Positions 19,192 to 29,225 of a stretch of 64,000 nucleotides of DNA are shown here, one piece after another. The stretch is from Bartonella sp. A05 (GTDB taxonomy: Bacteria > Pseudomonadota > Alphaproteobacteria > Rhizobiales > Rhizobiaceae): positions 1 to 64,000 of the forward strand of contig NZ_JANHOJ010000005.1 in assembly GCF_026930145.1 (NCBI RefSeq). The letters are read 5' to 3'. The position numbers and the translations under genes were made by a program. The notes under the pieces were generated by a model. The model saw only the letters and a program-made list of their open reading frames with translations. It was not told the DNA's origin and ran no database searches. Each line of letters starts with the position of its first letter. Positions within the stretch are counted from its first letter, which is position 1.

Positions 19192-21858
19192 ATGAATAGC
19201 GTTAATAATATCCGGTCAACTTTTCTGGATTATTTCCATCAAAATGGACATGAAATTATTTCTTCCAGTCCACTTGTTCCACGCAACGATCCTACATTGA
19301 TGTTTACCAATGCAGGGATGGTGCAGTTTAAAAATGTTTTTACTGGGCTTGAGCCGCATTCTTATAACCGAGCAACAACTGCGCAAAAATGTGTGCGTGC
19401 AGGTGGAAAGCATAATGATCTTGATAATGTTGGTTATACGGCACGCCATCATACATTTTTTGAAATGCTTGGTAATTTTTCTTTTAGCGATTATTTCAAA
19501 GAAGAAGCGATTTTTTTTGCATGGAATCTTCTAACGAAAGAATTTTGTCTTTCGAAAGATAAATTGTTGGTTACAGTTTATCATGATGATGATGTGGCTG
19601 CTGAATTATGGCGTAAAATTTCAGGTCTTTCGGACGAAAGAATTATTCGTATTACGACGACTGATAATTTTTGGTCAATGGGAGATACAGGGCCTTGTGG
19701 GCCTTGTTCAGAGATTTTTTATGATCATGGCGATGAAATCTGGGGCGGTCCCCCCGGAAGTGCTGATGAAGACGGTGACCGCTTTATTGAAATTTGGAAT
19801 CTCGTCTTTATGCAGTATGAGCAGGTGAGCAAAGAAAAGCGGATTGAATTGCCTCATCCTTCTATTGATACAGGTATGGGGTTAGAGCGGATTGCTGCTG
19901 TTTTGCAAGGTGTTCATGATAATTATGATATTGATCTTTTTCGTGCATTAATACACGCATCGCAAGACATAACAGGAGTTGAAGCGATTGGTGATTTTGT
20001 TGTGAGCCATCGTGTTATTGCTGATCATTTGCGTTCCTCTGCATTTTTGATTGCTGATGGAGTTTTGCCTTCCAATGAAGGTCGAGGGTATGTTTTACGC
20101 CGTATTATGCGTCGTGCTATGCGCCATGCTCATTTGCTTGGTGCTGATGATGAGTTGTTAATGTGGCGTCTTGTTCCTGCTTTGATACGCGAAATGGGAC
20201 AAGCTTATCCTGAATTGGTGCGTGCTGAATCATTGATCTCAGAAATCTTGAAATTGGAGGAAACACGTTTTCGTAAAACTCTTGAACGTGGCCTTGGATT
20301 ATTGAATGAAGCAAGTATTCATCTTAAAAATGGTGATCGTTTTAATGGTGAGGTTGCCTTTAAACTTTATGATACATATGGTTTTCCACTTGATTTGACG
20401 CAAGATGCTCTTCGGCGGCGTGGAATATCTGTTGATATTGATGCTTTTGATAAAGCGATGGAACGTCAGAAAGCAGAGGCGCGTGCTAATTGGGCTGGAT
20501 CTGGTGAAGCTATAACGGATGCTGTCTGGTTTGCTGTTCGCGATCAAGTGGGCGCTACAGAATTTTTAGGTTATGAAACAGAAAAAGCCGAAGGCATTAT
20601 TACAGCTCTTGTATGTGATGGTAAAATTGTTGACCATCTTTCTTTAGGGCAAAAAGCTATATTGGTTGTTAATCAAACGCCTTTTTATGGTGAATCTGGT
20701 GGGCAGATTGGTGATAGCGGTATAATTTCTGGTGAGAATTTTATTTTTGAGGTGCATGATACCCAAAAAAGGGGAGATGGTGTCTTTATTCATATTGGTG
20801 AAGTTAAAAAGGGTCAGGCAAAGACAAGAGATTGCGTAGAATTAGTGGTTGATTCTGTTCGTCGTAAGAAAATTCGTGCTAACCATTCTGCTACTCATTT
20901 GTTACATAAAGCTTTACGTCAAATATTGGGATCTCATGTAACGCAAAAGGGCTCTTTTGTATCACCTGACCGGTTGCGTTTTGATTTTTCTCATCCAAAA
21001 TCAATCTCGTCAGAAGAACTGCAAAAAATAGAAGATTTAGCAAATGACATCGTGCTGCAAAATAGCGAAGTAACAACGCGCCTTATGGCGGTAGATAACG
21101 CAATTTCAGAAGGGGCAATAGCACTATTTGGTGAAAAATATGGTGATGAAGTTCGTGTTGTTTCTATGGGAAAGGTGAACGAGCAGGCAGGATCAAAAAA
21201 TTGTTGGTCAATAGAACTTTGTGGAGGTACTCACGTACAGAGAACAGGTGATATCGGTTTGATTCATATTGTTTCTGAAAGTTCTGTAGCTGCTGGAGTT
21301 CGTCGTATTGAAGCATTAACGGCTACAGCTGCACGTTTCTACCTTAATCGTCAAGATAAGTGCATTCATAAAATTGCTGGTCTTTTAAAAACTTCTCCTT
21401 CGGCTGTACAAGAACGTGTTCAGCTGTTGCTTGATAATCATCGTAAACTTGAAAAAGAATTGTATGACGAACGTAAGAAAATTGCTCTTAATGGTGTGGC
21501 TGTAAAGGACAGTAAAGTAGATATTGAAACAATTAATGGCATCTCTTTTATGGGGCGTGTTGTTAAGGCTATTCCTCCGCGGGATCTTAAAGCATTGGTC
21601 GATTCCGGAAAGCAACAAATCGGGTCTGGTGTTGTAGCTTTTATCAGTATTTCAGAGGATGGTAAGGGAAGTGCTGTTGTTGGTGTGACGAATGATTTAG
21701 TTGCTAAGCTCAATGCTATTGACTTGGTACGTGTTGTGTCTGGTGTTTTGGGTGGTCAAGGCGGTGGTGGGCGTCCTGATATGGCGCAAGCTGGTGGATC
21801 TGATGGGAACAAAGCTGGTGAAGCTATTACGGCATTAAAAGCTTTTCTTGAAGGATAA
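19192..21858 (+). CDS. alaS: Alanine--tRNA ligase
   Basis: AlaRS charges tRNA-Ala and edits mischarged Ser and Gly. The 888-residue product has the class II catalytic core ([39 protein letters not shown]), the editing domain with zinc-type ligands in [14 protein letters not shown] and [12 protein letters not shown], and the C-terminal DHHA1-like domain ending [16 protein letters not shown]. An in-frame start at 19165 exists, but the ATG at 19192 gives [15 protein letters not shown], the normal beginning. Following recA, as here, is the common order in Rhizobiales. Confidence 0.96.
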   Translation: MNSVNNIRSTFLDYFHQNGHEIISSSPLVPRNDPTLMFTNAGMVQFKNVFTGLEPHSYNRATTAQKCVRAGGKHNDLDNVGYTARHHTFFEMLGNFSFSDYFKEEAIFFAWNLLTKEFCLSKDKLLVTVYHDDDVAAELWRKISGLSDERIIRITTTDNFWSMGDTGPCGPCSEIFYDHGDEIWGGPPGSADEDGDRFIEIWNLVFMQYEQVSKEKRIELPHPSIDTGMGLERIAAVLQGVHDNYDIDLFRALIHASQDITGVEAIGDFVVSHRVIADHLRSSAFLIADGVLPSNEGRGYVLRRIMRRAMRHAHLLGADDELLMWRLVPALIREMGQAYPELVRAESLISEILKLEETRFRKTLERGLGLLNEASIHLKNGDRFNGEVAFKLYDTYGFPLDLTQDALRRRGISVDIDAFDKAMERQKAEARANWAGSGEAITDAVWFAVRDQVGATEFLGYETEKAEGIITALVCDGKIVDHLSLGQKAILVVNQTPFYGESGGQIGDSGIISGENFIFEVHDTQKRGDGVFIHIGEVKKGQAKTRDCVELVVDSVRRKKIRANHSATHLLHKALRQILGSHVTQKGSFVSPDRLRFDFSHPKSISSEELQKIEDLANDIVLQNSEVTTRLMAVDNAISEGAIALFGEKYGDEVRVVSMGKVNEQAGSKNCWSIELCGGTHVQRTGDIGLIHIVSESSVAAGVRRIEALTATAARFYLNRQDKCIHKIAGLLKTSPSAVQERVQLLLDNHRKLEKELYDERKKIALNGVAVKDSKVDIETINGISFMGRVVKAIPPRDLKALVDSGKQQIGSGVVAFISISEDGKGSAVVGVTNDLVAKLNAIDLVRVVSGVLGGQGGGGRPDMAQAGGSDGNKAGEAITALKAFLEG

Positions 21859-21955
21859 TCCCTGATTTTATTGTATGTTTTAGCTTATTAAGGGAAAAAA
21901 TTATTCGATTCAGGTGAAGAGCTCAAAAAGCATTGATTTTGCGAATTTTTTGGTT

Positions 21956-23743
21956 CTATGACGCAATGTTTTTGTGCAATAAAACGATATTTGCATCTTC
22001 TCTTTGTGTTATTGGTTGATCGGCTATTAAACTGCTGGCTTTAAATAATTTATAGAATCGGCCACCTTTATCGATTAACTCTTGAAAGCTTCCTTTTTCA
22101 ATTAAGCGTCCATTATCCAAAAAGAGTATAAGATCGGCGTTGCGTATTGTTGAGAGGCGATGTGCTATGATAAAAGTGGTACGATTTTGACTTATACAAT
22201 TGATAGCATTTTTAACGCGTGTTTCTGTTTCAACATCAAGAGCACTTGTTGCTTCATCCAGAATAAGAATAGGTGCATTTTTTAAAACTGCTCGAGCGAT
22301 TGCTAAACGCTGTTTTTCTCCGCCTGACAATTGAGAGCCACGCTCGCCAATTAATGTATCGTAACGATGATTTTTTTTCATAATGAAGTCATGAGCAGAA
22401 GCTATATGTGCAGCTTCATGAAGTTCTTCATCCGTTGCAGTTGTTTTACCTATAGAAATGTTGTCGCGAATGCTACGGTCAAAAAGCCCAGCTTCTTGAA
22501 ACACTGTTGCTAAAGCTTTGCGTAAAGATTCGCGATTAATGGAACGTATATCTATTCCATCAATTTCAATATGCCCAATAGTAGGATCATACACGCGTTG
22601 CAACAAATTAATAAGTGTTGTTTTTCCAGCACCAGTTGGTCCTACAATAGCCACAGTTTGTCCTGGTTTTACTTCAAATGAAATGTCGAAAACACCCTGA
22701 GAAGAATTTAGGAATTTATAGGTAACATGATGAAATTGGACTGCACCGTTAACATTTTTTAGAGAAGGGAGATTTTCAAGTGTGTTGATATGAAGGGTGG
22801 AGTCCTCCATTTCAAAGAATTCTTGTAGTTTAGCTTGTAATGATATTGCTATATTGATGAAGTTGCTCATTTGATCAAGGCGACTAATCATTAATTGAGC
22901 AAATCCGACAAAAGCAACAACTTCACCCACACGTAATTGGCCTTTTGTCACAAAAAAAGCACCAAGAAGAAATACACATACTATTGAAATGGTTGATGCC
23001 ATTCGATTTAAGCCGCTAGCAAGTGCCCACCAATTTAAAACAGGGTTTTGTGCTTTGAGAAGATCGCGTGTATGCTTATGAAGTGCTGCTGTTTCTTCTG
23101 CTATTCGGTTATAACTTTGTACAATGGCAACATTGGAAATTGAATCACTAACATGTTTAAAAAGGTTATGATGGTAGCGCTCTACAGAGGCTTGTCCATC
23201 TTTTGTTTTTTGCATTACTAAGCGTGCAATTAATACATAGATGATGGCAAGGACAATCAAAACTGTTGAAAGCCGCCAGTTCATATTAAAAGCTATAGGT
23301 ACTAGAACGAATAAGGCAACAAGCGTTGAAAGATGTTGACGCATAAAATCAAGCCATATGGTTGACATGGAATCTACAGCACGCAATAGCGTATGAAGAG
23401 CGTTAGAGGTTCCGCGTTGTTGGTGCCATATTAATGGCATGGAGATAATGCGCTCGAAAGATTCTGTTAAAACAGATAAGCGTCGTCTATGTGCTAAGCG
23501 GTCAGCACTGCGAGCCACGAGGACATAAGCAATAATATTAGAAATACCAAAAGCTACCCAGATTACGAGAGTAAGAACAATATCTGATTTTTCTGAAATT
23601 GCATCAATGACGCGTCCAAACAAAATAGGTTCTGCAATTGTGATGATAGCTAGTATAATATTAGCAGAACAGATTAAAAGAGATGCATTTTTTTCTCTAT
23701 TTAGATAAGAAAGAACGCGAGCATAAGTTTTAAATAAAGACAC
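21956..23743 (-). CDS. ndvA: Beta-(1->2) glucan export ATP-binding/permease protein NdvA
   Basis: NdvA is a half-size ABC exporter that moves cyclic beta-1,2-glucan across the inner membrane; in rhizobia and Brucella the glucan supports host infection and osmotic adaptation. The 595-residue product has an N-terminal membrane domain with about six hydrophobic segments and a C-terminal ATPase with Walker A GPTGAGKTTLINLL, signature LSGGEKQRLAIARA and Walker B ILILDEATSAL. Start is GTG at 23743 with GGAG ten bases upstream. It is convergent with alaS and divergent from rluC. The family assignment rests on overall resemblance; another lipid or glucan exporter of the same subfamily is possible. 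Confidence 0.85.
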   Translation of the reverse strand: MSLFKTYARVLSYLNREKNASLLICSANIILAIITIAEPILFGRVIDAISEKSDIVLTLVIWVAFGISNIIAYVLVARSADRLAHRRRLSVLTESFERIISMPLIWHQQRGTSNALHTLLRAVDSMSTIWLDFMRQHLSTLVALFVLVPIAFNMNWRLSTVLIVLAIIYVLIARLVMQKTKDGQASVERYHHNLFKHVSDSISNVAIVQSYNRIAEETAALHKHTRDLLKAQNPVLNWWALASGLNRMASTISIVCVFLLGAFFVTKGQLRVGEVVAFVGFAQLMISRLDQMSNFINIAISLQAKLQEFFEMEDSTLHINTLENLPSLKNVNGAVQFHHVTYKFLNSSQGVFDISFEVKPGQTVAIVGPTGAGKTTLINLLQRVYDPTIGHIEIDGIDIRSINRESLRKALATVFQEAGLFDRSIRDNISIGKTTATDEELHEAAHIASAHDFIMKKNHRYDTLIGERGSQLSGGEKQRLAIARAVLKNAPILILDEATSALDVETETRVKNAINCISQNRTTFIIAHRLSTIRNADLILFLDNGRLIEKGSFQELIDKGGRFYKLFKASSLIADQPITQREDANIVLLHKNIAS

Positions 23744-23769
23744 AGGTAATTATCTCCAATAGCTATCAC

Positions 23770-23791
23770 ATAATCTTAAAATGAAGATTAT
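23770..23791. repeat. Inverted repeat in the ndvA/rluC divergent intergenic region
   Basis: ATAATCTT (23770-23777) and AAGATTAT (23784-23791) form a perfect 8-base inverted repeat with a 6-base spacer, 27 bases upstream of the ndvA start. It could be an operator or an RNA hairpin; no regulator is implied by the sequence. Confidence 0.35.
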
Positions 23792-23976
23792 CTATTTTAA
23801 TGCATTGTCTTACCTTTTGAGCTAATAGAATTTACATGCTAAGAAAATGCAATTTTGGATACGGACTGTAATGCAGTGTGATAAAAAGCCACTTCTATAA
23901 AATATAGTTTTTTATATTGATAAAGACAGAATAAGAAAACGGATAGATACAAGAATGATATGGCAAGGGAACTGTT

Positions 23977-24954
23977 ATGGTTGGTATAGAAATAAAAAAG
24001 ATTGAGGCAGACGAAAGTGGAATGCGCTTAGATCGGTGGTTTAAGGTGCATTATCCAGGCCTTGGTTTTGGATATCTACAAAAGTTGCTACGTTCTGGTC
24101 AGATACGGGTTGATGGTGGACGTGTTAAAGCTGATATGCGTCTTATCATGGGACAGTCTATTCGTGTACCGCCTTTATCTATTGATAAGAAGGAAAGCCT
24201 TCCTATAACGGATAAAACCATTTGTGGGCAGAATGATCGAGATGTTTTGAAAAAAATGCTTCTCTATGAGGATCAGAAAGTTTTTGTTTTTAACAAGCCT
24301 GCTGGTTTGGCTGTACAAGGCGGTTCTGGTTTGACCCGTCATATTGATAGTATGCTTGAGGTGTGGCGCAATAGAAAAGGTGAAAAACCACGGTTGGTTC
24401 ATCGTCTTGATCGTGAGACATCTGGTGTGCTTATTGTTGCTCGATCAAGAGGAGCTGCGCAAGCTTTAACAGCTGCTTTTAGAGCGCGGGAAACGAAAAA
24501 GACTTATTGGGCGTTGGTCCGGGGGATTCCTAGAAAAAAACAGGATAAAATTTCAACATGGATGGTTAAAGAGACAACTGCACAGGGCGATACAATGCGT
24601 GTTTGTGAACATGGGGAGCCAGATTCTAATCATGCAGTTTCTTACTATCGTGTTTTAGATACGCGAGGGCGGGCTCTTTCATGGCTTGAAATGGAGCCTT
24701 ATACAGGCAGGACACATCAGTTACGTGTTCATGCTGCTTATATGGATCATCCAATTATCGGCGATTCAAAATATTTTTTTTCTGACAGTAATTGGGAATT
24801 GCCGGGGGGAATTCAAAATCGTCTTCACCTTCATGCGCGTCGTATTCGTATACCTCATCCTTCAGGAGGTATATTGGATATTACCGCACCTTTACCACCT
24901 CATATGGTCCAGAGTTTTAATCTCTTAGCTTTTAATGAAATGGACAGCGTATAG
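23977..24954 (+). CDS. rluC: RluA-family (RluC-like) 23S rRNA pseudouridine synthase
   Basis: The enzyme isomerises uridine to pseudouridine in rRNA; RluC acts on three sites of 23S rRNA in Escherichia coli. The 325-residue product has an N-terminal S4 RNA-binding domain (MRLDRWFKVHYPGLGFGYLQ) and the catalytic domain with HRLDRETSGVLIVARS, whose Asp is the nucleophile, and GRTHQLRVHAAYMDHPIIGD. AAGGGA (23965-23970) lies six bases before the ATG. The exact target sites are inferred from the subfamily only. Confidence 0.88.
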   Translation: MVGIEIKKIEADESGMRLDRWFKVHYPGLGFGYLQKLLRSGQIRVDGGRVKADMRLIMGQSIRVPPLSIDKKESLPITDKTICGQNDRDVLKKMLLYEDQKVFVFNKPAGLAVQGGSGLTRHIDSMLEVWRNRKGEKPRLVHRLDRETSGVLIVARSRGAAQALTAAFRARETKKTYWALVRGIPRKKQDKISTWMVKETTAQGDTMRVCEHGEPDSNHAVSYYRVLDTRGRALSWLEMEPYTGRTHQLRVHAAYMDHPIIGDSKYFFSDSNWELPGGIQNRLHLHARRIRIPHPSGGILDITAPLPPHMVQSFNLLAFNEMDSV

Positions 24955-25197
24955 ATATAGAATACTGGAAACAATTGCATTTTATTGTATTTGGTGGTGA
25001 TAGTGTACTTGTTAACAGTTTTTCTATTACTCACTATTGCATAGGCAACATTTGCAGAATTTTATTATAAGTCACTGGCTTATAGAATTTGAGATATCGT
25101 AAGTTTTCATTCAATAAAGTAATCGCGGCATTTTTGATGTAAGGTTATTGATAGTAAAGTGTGAGCAGTGGTTTGAGTTTATAAAAAATGGATATTG

Positions 25198-25222
25198 TTT
25201 TGCATACAATTTGTATGCAAAA
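25198..25222. promoter_or_regulatory. Perfect 25-bp palindrome, possible operator
   Basis: The arms TTTTGCATACAA and TTGTATGCAAAA flank a single central T, so all 25 positions are symmetric. The half-site TTGTATGC resembles operators of dimeric repressors such as GntR-family proteins, but no regulator gene is nearby. It ends 13 bases before the ATG of a possible small ORF, where a repressor would block expression. As RNA it could also fold into a hairpin, without a T run behind it. Confidence 0.5.
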
Positions 25223-25235
25223 GGATAGGTATTTG

Positions 25236-25361
25236 ATGAGCTGCTTTATGCATGGATCAAAAAATATTAAATTGAATACAAAAGCCATGTATTTTTTAGT
25301 ATGTAATGGCGGATGTCATGCTTCGTTTTCAGATTGTGTGTTAACGCTGCTGGTGTCATAA
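25236..25361 (+). CDS. Possible small cysteine-containing ORF (41 aa), unknown
   Basis: The ORF encodes 41 residues with four cysteines, three of them in CNGGCHASFSDC near residues 25-36, and no family is recognised. A ribosome binding site is plausible: AAGGA at 25221-25225 and AGG at 25227-25229. It begins directly downstream of the perfect palindrome at 25198-25222. The length is within chance for this A+T content, so the call rests on the ribosome binding site and palindrome. It could equally be non-coding. Confidence 0.25.
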   Translation: MSCFMHGSKNIKLNTKAMYFLVCNGGCHASFSDCVLTLLVS

Positions 25362-25632
25362 TTTTGTATATAACGTGAACAATTGATAATTTTCTCTCAG
25401 CTTTGTTTTACAATAATGTTCATATATGGCACGAAGCTCGGTATCAAAGCGCAAGCATGTTATATTATTGGGAAGGTAATCTTTCGATAGATAGATAGCA
25501 AAATGAGTTATCGCAACGGAAATTGTTCCTTTTTAGGATGAACACGTAGTGTCTGTTTTGAGTAAGTTGGTGTGGATTCTATTCTAGAAAACTCCGTCGA
25601 TTTATTAAAATATTATAGAGGTAGGATGTGAT

Positions 25633-26415
25633 ATGCGTGAAATTTTAGAGAATTTAGATACGCCGTTGAATAAAAAAAATGCTGTTTGTAAGCTTCAAAA
25701 TATTTCACGTCAGCCACTTCCTAAACGGTTTTATGAAAAAGTAAATGTCACATGTGAAGAAGAAGGCTTTTCCATATTATTGGATGGAAGTCCAGTTAAG
25801 ACGCCTGCAAGGCGTCCTCTTCTTATGCCAACAGAGGCGCTTGCTACATTAGTCGCACAGGAATTCACTATACAGGAAGAAATCATTGATCCGGGAAAAA
25901 TGCCGATTACACGTTTTATTAACACTGTTATCGATGGTATCGCTGACAATATGCAAGTTATTTTTGAAGATTTATTGCGTTTTGTTGCGTGTGATATGAT
26001 CCTTTATCGTGCACAAACGCCGCAAGAGCTGGTGAAAAGACAGTGTGAACAGTGGGATTTTTTACTTGATTGGGCAGAAGAAAAATTTGGTATCTGTTTT
26101 AATGTAGCCGAAGGGGTTATACATGTTGAACAACCATGGGAGGTTATTCAAGCCGTGAGCCATTATTTACGTCAGGTGGAATCTCCTTATGTGCTTGCCG
26201 CACTCCATACACTGACAACTCTAACGGGATCAGCTCTTATTGCTTTTGCCATAGCTGAGAAGAGAATTGATGTTGATAATGCTTGGGCTATTGCTCATCT
26301 AGATGAAGATTGGATGATGGAACAATGGGGCATTGATGAAGAAACCATAACACGCCGAGCTTATAAGAAGACAGAATTTAATGCAGCAGCCACAATCATT
26401 AAAGTTTGCTTATAA
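25633..26415 (+). CDS. ATP12 family F1-ATPase assembly chaperone
   Basis: ATP12 proteins bind the F1 alpha subunit and help build the ATP synthase F1 sector; they occur in mitochondria and alphaproteobacteria. The 260-residue product contains the family pattern KRFYEKVNVTCEEEGFSILL, DGSPVKTPARRPLLMPTEAL and ITRFINTVIDGI, followed by the helical C-terminal domain. No signal peptide or membrane segment is visible, in line with a cytoplasmic role. AGAGGTAGGA lies upstream of the ATG at 25633. The ATP synthase genes themselves are not in this window. Confidence 0.88.
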   Translation: MREILENLDTPLNKKNAVCKLQNISRQPLPKRFYEKVNVTCEEEGFSILLDGSPVKTPARRPLLMPTEALATLVAQEFTIQEEIIDPGKMPITRFINTVIDGIADNMQVIFEDLLRFVACDMILYRAQTPQELVKRQCEQWDFLLDWAEEKFGICFNVAEGVIHVEQPWEVIQAVSHYLRQVESPYVLAALHTLTTLTGSALIAFAIAEKRIDVDNAWAIAHLDEDWMMEQWGIDEETITRRAYKKTEFNAAATIIKVCL

Positions 26416-26449
26416 GTAATTTTTTTACTCATACGTTTAAATCTAGAGC

Positions 26450-26998
26450 TTACTGCGTTTTCATGGTTTTTATTTTTTCAAGCCCTGGAAATACTTGATT
26501 GGTTATATCTAGGATTGCTTTATTATTATTTCGGATAAAGTACCAATGATTATTATCGAGCAAAGCAATAACTTCAGTCTGCATGCAGCACTTTTTCTCA
26601 CCATTGTTTATAATTGCAAATTCTAGAGGTATAACGAAATAGGGCATACCGTTGTCGAGCTTTCCTTCGCGTCTACGTGTTTTATCAATTGTTATATTTT
26701 CAATTTTATAATTTTTCGCTAGCTGTTCTATTTGGCTTTTCATGATTTTTTGGAATTGAGATTTATTGAAATTTTTTTCTGCAGCTAATCTATCGATGAT
26801 TTGGGGTGGGATAGCATTTAAGATGGCATTTGCATCGGCCTCTTGAAGCGCTTTACTATAAGCAAAAGAAGCTTTTTCTAGAGTTATAAGTTCTTCATTG
26901 GTAATTATGTAGGCTTGGACTGCTGATGTAATTTGAATTGCTGAGATAATAAAGGAAAAGCATAAAATAACAGAAAAAAACACACGAAATCGTAACAT
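26450..26998 (-). CDS. Small exported protein of unknown function
   Basis: The family was not recognised. The 182-residue product has a hydrophobic N-terminus of about 28 residues ending in a plausible signal peptidase site (ITSAVQA), so it is probably periplasmic. The mature part is helical at first (EKASFAYSKALQEADANAIL), then basic and strand-rich, with a CC pair (KKCCMQTEV) and a WYF segment. The fold may resemble small NTF2-like exported proteins, which is a guess. AAGG precedes the ATG. It is convergent with the ATP12 gene and 174 bases beyond the end of glnA. Confidence 0.75.
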   Translation of the reverse strand: MLRFRVFFSVILCFSFIISAIQITSAVQAYIITNEELITLEKASFAYSKALQEADANAILNAIPPQIIDRLAAEKNFNKSQFQKIMKSQIEQLAKNYKIENITIDKTRRREGKLDNGMPYFVIPLEFAIINNGEKKCCMQTEVIALLDNNHWYFIRNNNKAILDITNQVFPGLEKIKTMKTQ

Positions 26999-27115
26999 TG
27001 GAAACCTTGATAGTTAATTCAAATAGATTCAACTGAATTTATAAAGAACAAGCATACCAGAAAGAGAGTAATTGTGTATTTTAAAAAGAAAATTCCCACA
27101 GAAAGAAATAGAACC

Positions 27116-27146
27116 TATAAAAAAATGGAGACTATAGTCTCCATTT
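27116..27146 (-). terminator. Intrinsic terminator of glnA
   Basis: A perfect 24-base palindrome (arms AAATGGAGACTA and TAGTCTCCATTT, 27123-27146) is followed on the - strand by a run of seven T (27119-27125). It begins 27 bases beyond the glnA stop, which is the expected place for a rho-independent terminator. Confidence 0.88.
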
Positions 27147-27172
27147 CTAAATTGAAAAGAATAATTAAGCCT

Positions 27173-28582
27173 TTAAACAGAATAATACATATCAAATTCA
27201 ACAGGGTGTGGAGTCACTTCATAGCGCAGAACTTCTTGCATTTTTAACTGAATAAAGGAATTAATTTGATCATCATCAAAAACATCTCCAGCTTTAAGAA
27301 AAGCGCGATCTTTATCAAGATTTTCGAGTGCTTCACGTAGACTTCCTGAAACGGTAGGGATTTCTTTTAGCTCTTTGGGAGGAAGGTCATAAAGATCTTT
27401 ATCCATAGCTTGTCCTGGATGAATTTTATTTTTAATTCCATCAAGTCCAGCCATTAGAAGTGCTGCAAATGCTAGATATGGATTAGCTGTTGGGTCTGGA
27501 AATCGAACTTCTACACGTTTTGAATTTGGCGAAGAGCCGAATGGGATACGACAAGCTGCGGAACGATTACGTGCGGAATAGGCAAGAAGGACAGGAGCTT
27601 CGTAACCAGGAACTAAACGCTTATAGGAGTTAGTAGATGGATTTGTGAAAGCATTGATTGCTTTTGCATGCTTAATAATACCACCAATAAAGAACAAGCA
27701 TGTTTCTGATAGCCCAGCATATTCATTTCCTGCAAAGGTTGGTTTTCCATCTTTCCAAATCGATATATGAACATGCATACCCGAACCATTGTCACCGAAA
27801 ACCGGTTTTGGCATGAAAGTTGCTGTTTTTCCGTAGCTGTTTGCAATTTGATGAACAACATATTTAAAAATTTGCATTTTATCAGCTTCGCGAACTAACG
27901 TATCAAATCGGATACCTAATTCGTGTTGAGCAGCAGCGACTTCATGATGATGTTTTTCGACGCGTACGCCCATATCCGTTAGTGCAGTAAGCATTTCAGA
28001 GCGCATATCTTGGCAGGAATCGATAGGAGGAACAGGAAAATAGCCACTCTTCATACGAGGACGATGACCAAGATTCCCCATTTCATATTCTTTATCATCA
28101 TTGGATGGAAGTTCGCTTGAATCGAGTTTAAAGCTTGTATTGTAAGGATCAGTTTTATAGCGTACATCATCAAAAATGAAGAACTCTGCTTCTGGGCCAA
28201 CATTGACTGTATCACCGATACCTAAAGATTTCATATAAGCTTCAGCTCTTTTAGCGATAGAACGTGGGTCTCTACTATAAAATTTTCCAGAAATAGGATC
28301 AAGAACGTCACAAAGGATGACCAAAGTAGGCTGAGCAAAAAAAGGATCAATATGTGCTGTTTCTGGATCTGGCATTAGTACCATATCGGATTCATTAATT
28401 GTTTTCCAGCCAGCAATTGAAGAACCATCAAACATAATGCCATCAGTGAAGGTTTCTTCGTTGATTTCGGTAACATCCATTGTAACATGATGCAACTTGC
28501 CTCGTGGATCGGTAAAACGTAAATCAATGAAGCGTACGTCATTATCTGCGATTTGTTTAAGAATGTCTGATCCGGTTGTCAT
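27173..28582 (-). CDS. glnA: Glutamine synthetase, type I
   Basis: GlnA makes glutamine from glutamate, ammonia and ATP, the entry of ammonium into metabolism. The 469-residue product has the N-terminal beta-grasp domain, the signature FDGSSIAGW near residue 50, the ATP-binding region [14 protein letters not shown] and the adenylylation loop [10 protein letters not shown] with its conserved Tyr. It can therefore be switched by GlnE, under PII control. The ATG at 28582 is preferred to a TTG two codons upstream because AAGGAA lies seven bases before it. It follows glnB by 57 bases and is probably cotranscribed. Confidence 0.96.
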   Translation of the reverse strand: MTTGSDILKQIADNDVRFIDLRFTDPRGKLHHVTMDVTEINEETFTDGIMFDGSSIAGWKTINESDMVLMPDPETAHIDPFFAQPTLVILCDVLDPISGKFYSRDPRSIAKRAEAYMKSLGIGDTVNVGPEAEFFIFDDVRYKTDPYNTSFKLDSSELPSNDDKEYEMGNLGHRPRMKSGYFPVPPIDSCQDMRSEMLTALTDMGVRVEKHHHEVAAAQHELGIRFDTLVREADKMQIFKYVVHQIANSYGKTATFMPKPVFGDNGSGMHVHISIWKDGKPTFAGNEYAGLSETCLFFIGGIIKHAKAINAFTNPSTNSYKRLVPGYEAPVLLAYSARNRSAACRIPFGSSPNSKRVEVRFPDPTANPYLAFAALLMAGLDGIKNKIHPGQAMDKDLYDLPPKELKEIPTVSGSLREALENLDKDRAFLKAGDVFDDDQINSFIQLKMQEVLRYEVTPHPVEFDMYYSV

Positions 28583-28639
28583 ATTCAATTTCCTTATTGA
28601 GCTGAGATGAAGAGAAATGATAAAAATTTTGTGTGTATT

Positions 28640-29002
<363 letters not shown>

Positions 29003-29225
29003 TTACCTTTTTAAGCTACTACGTATCATATTTGCAATTATGGAACGTATTGACAAACACTTTCTGCATAAAGAATTCCAATATAAACGCATTTGTATAT
29101 TTTTGTTGGAGAAATTTTATTGAAACGTAGAATAAAAAGTTGAAAAAGATATAAATTGATGCGAAATAAAAATGATACGTTGCGTGTTTCTCACTATATT
29201 GTGTTTTAATAATTTTATGGTGTGT

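Larger units (their letters stand above)
24955..25632 (+). other. Intergenic region between rluC and the ATP12 gene
   Basis: These 678 bases hold no long gene. They contain the perfect palindrome at 25198-25222 and the possible small ORF at 25236-25361, both listed separately. The rest shows stop codons in all frames and no recognisable gene remnant. Confidence 0.5.
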
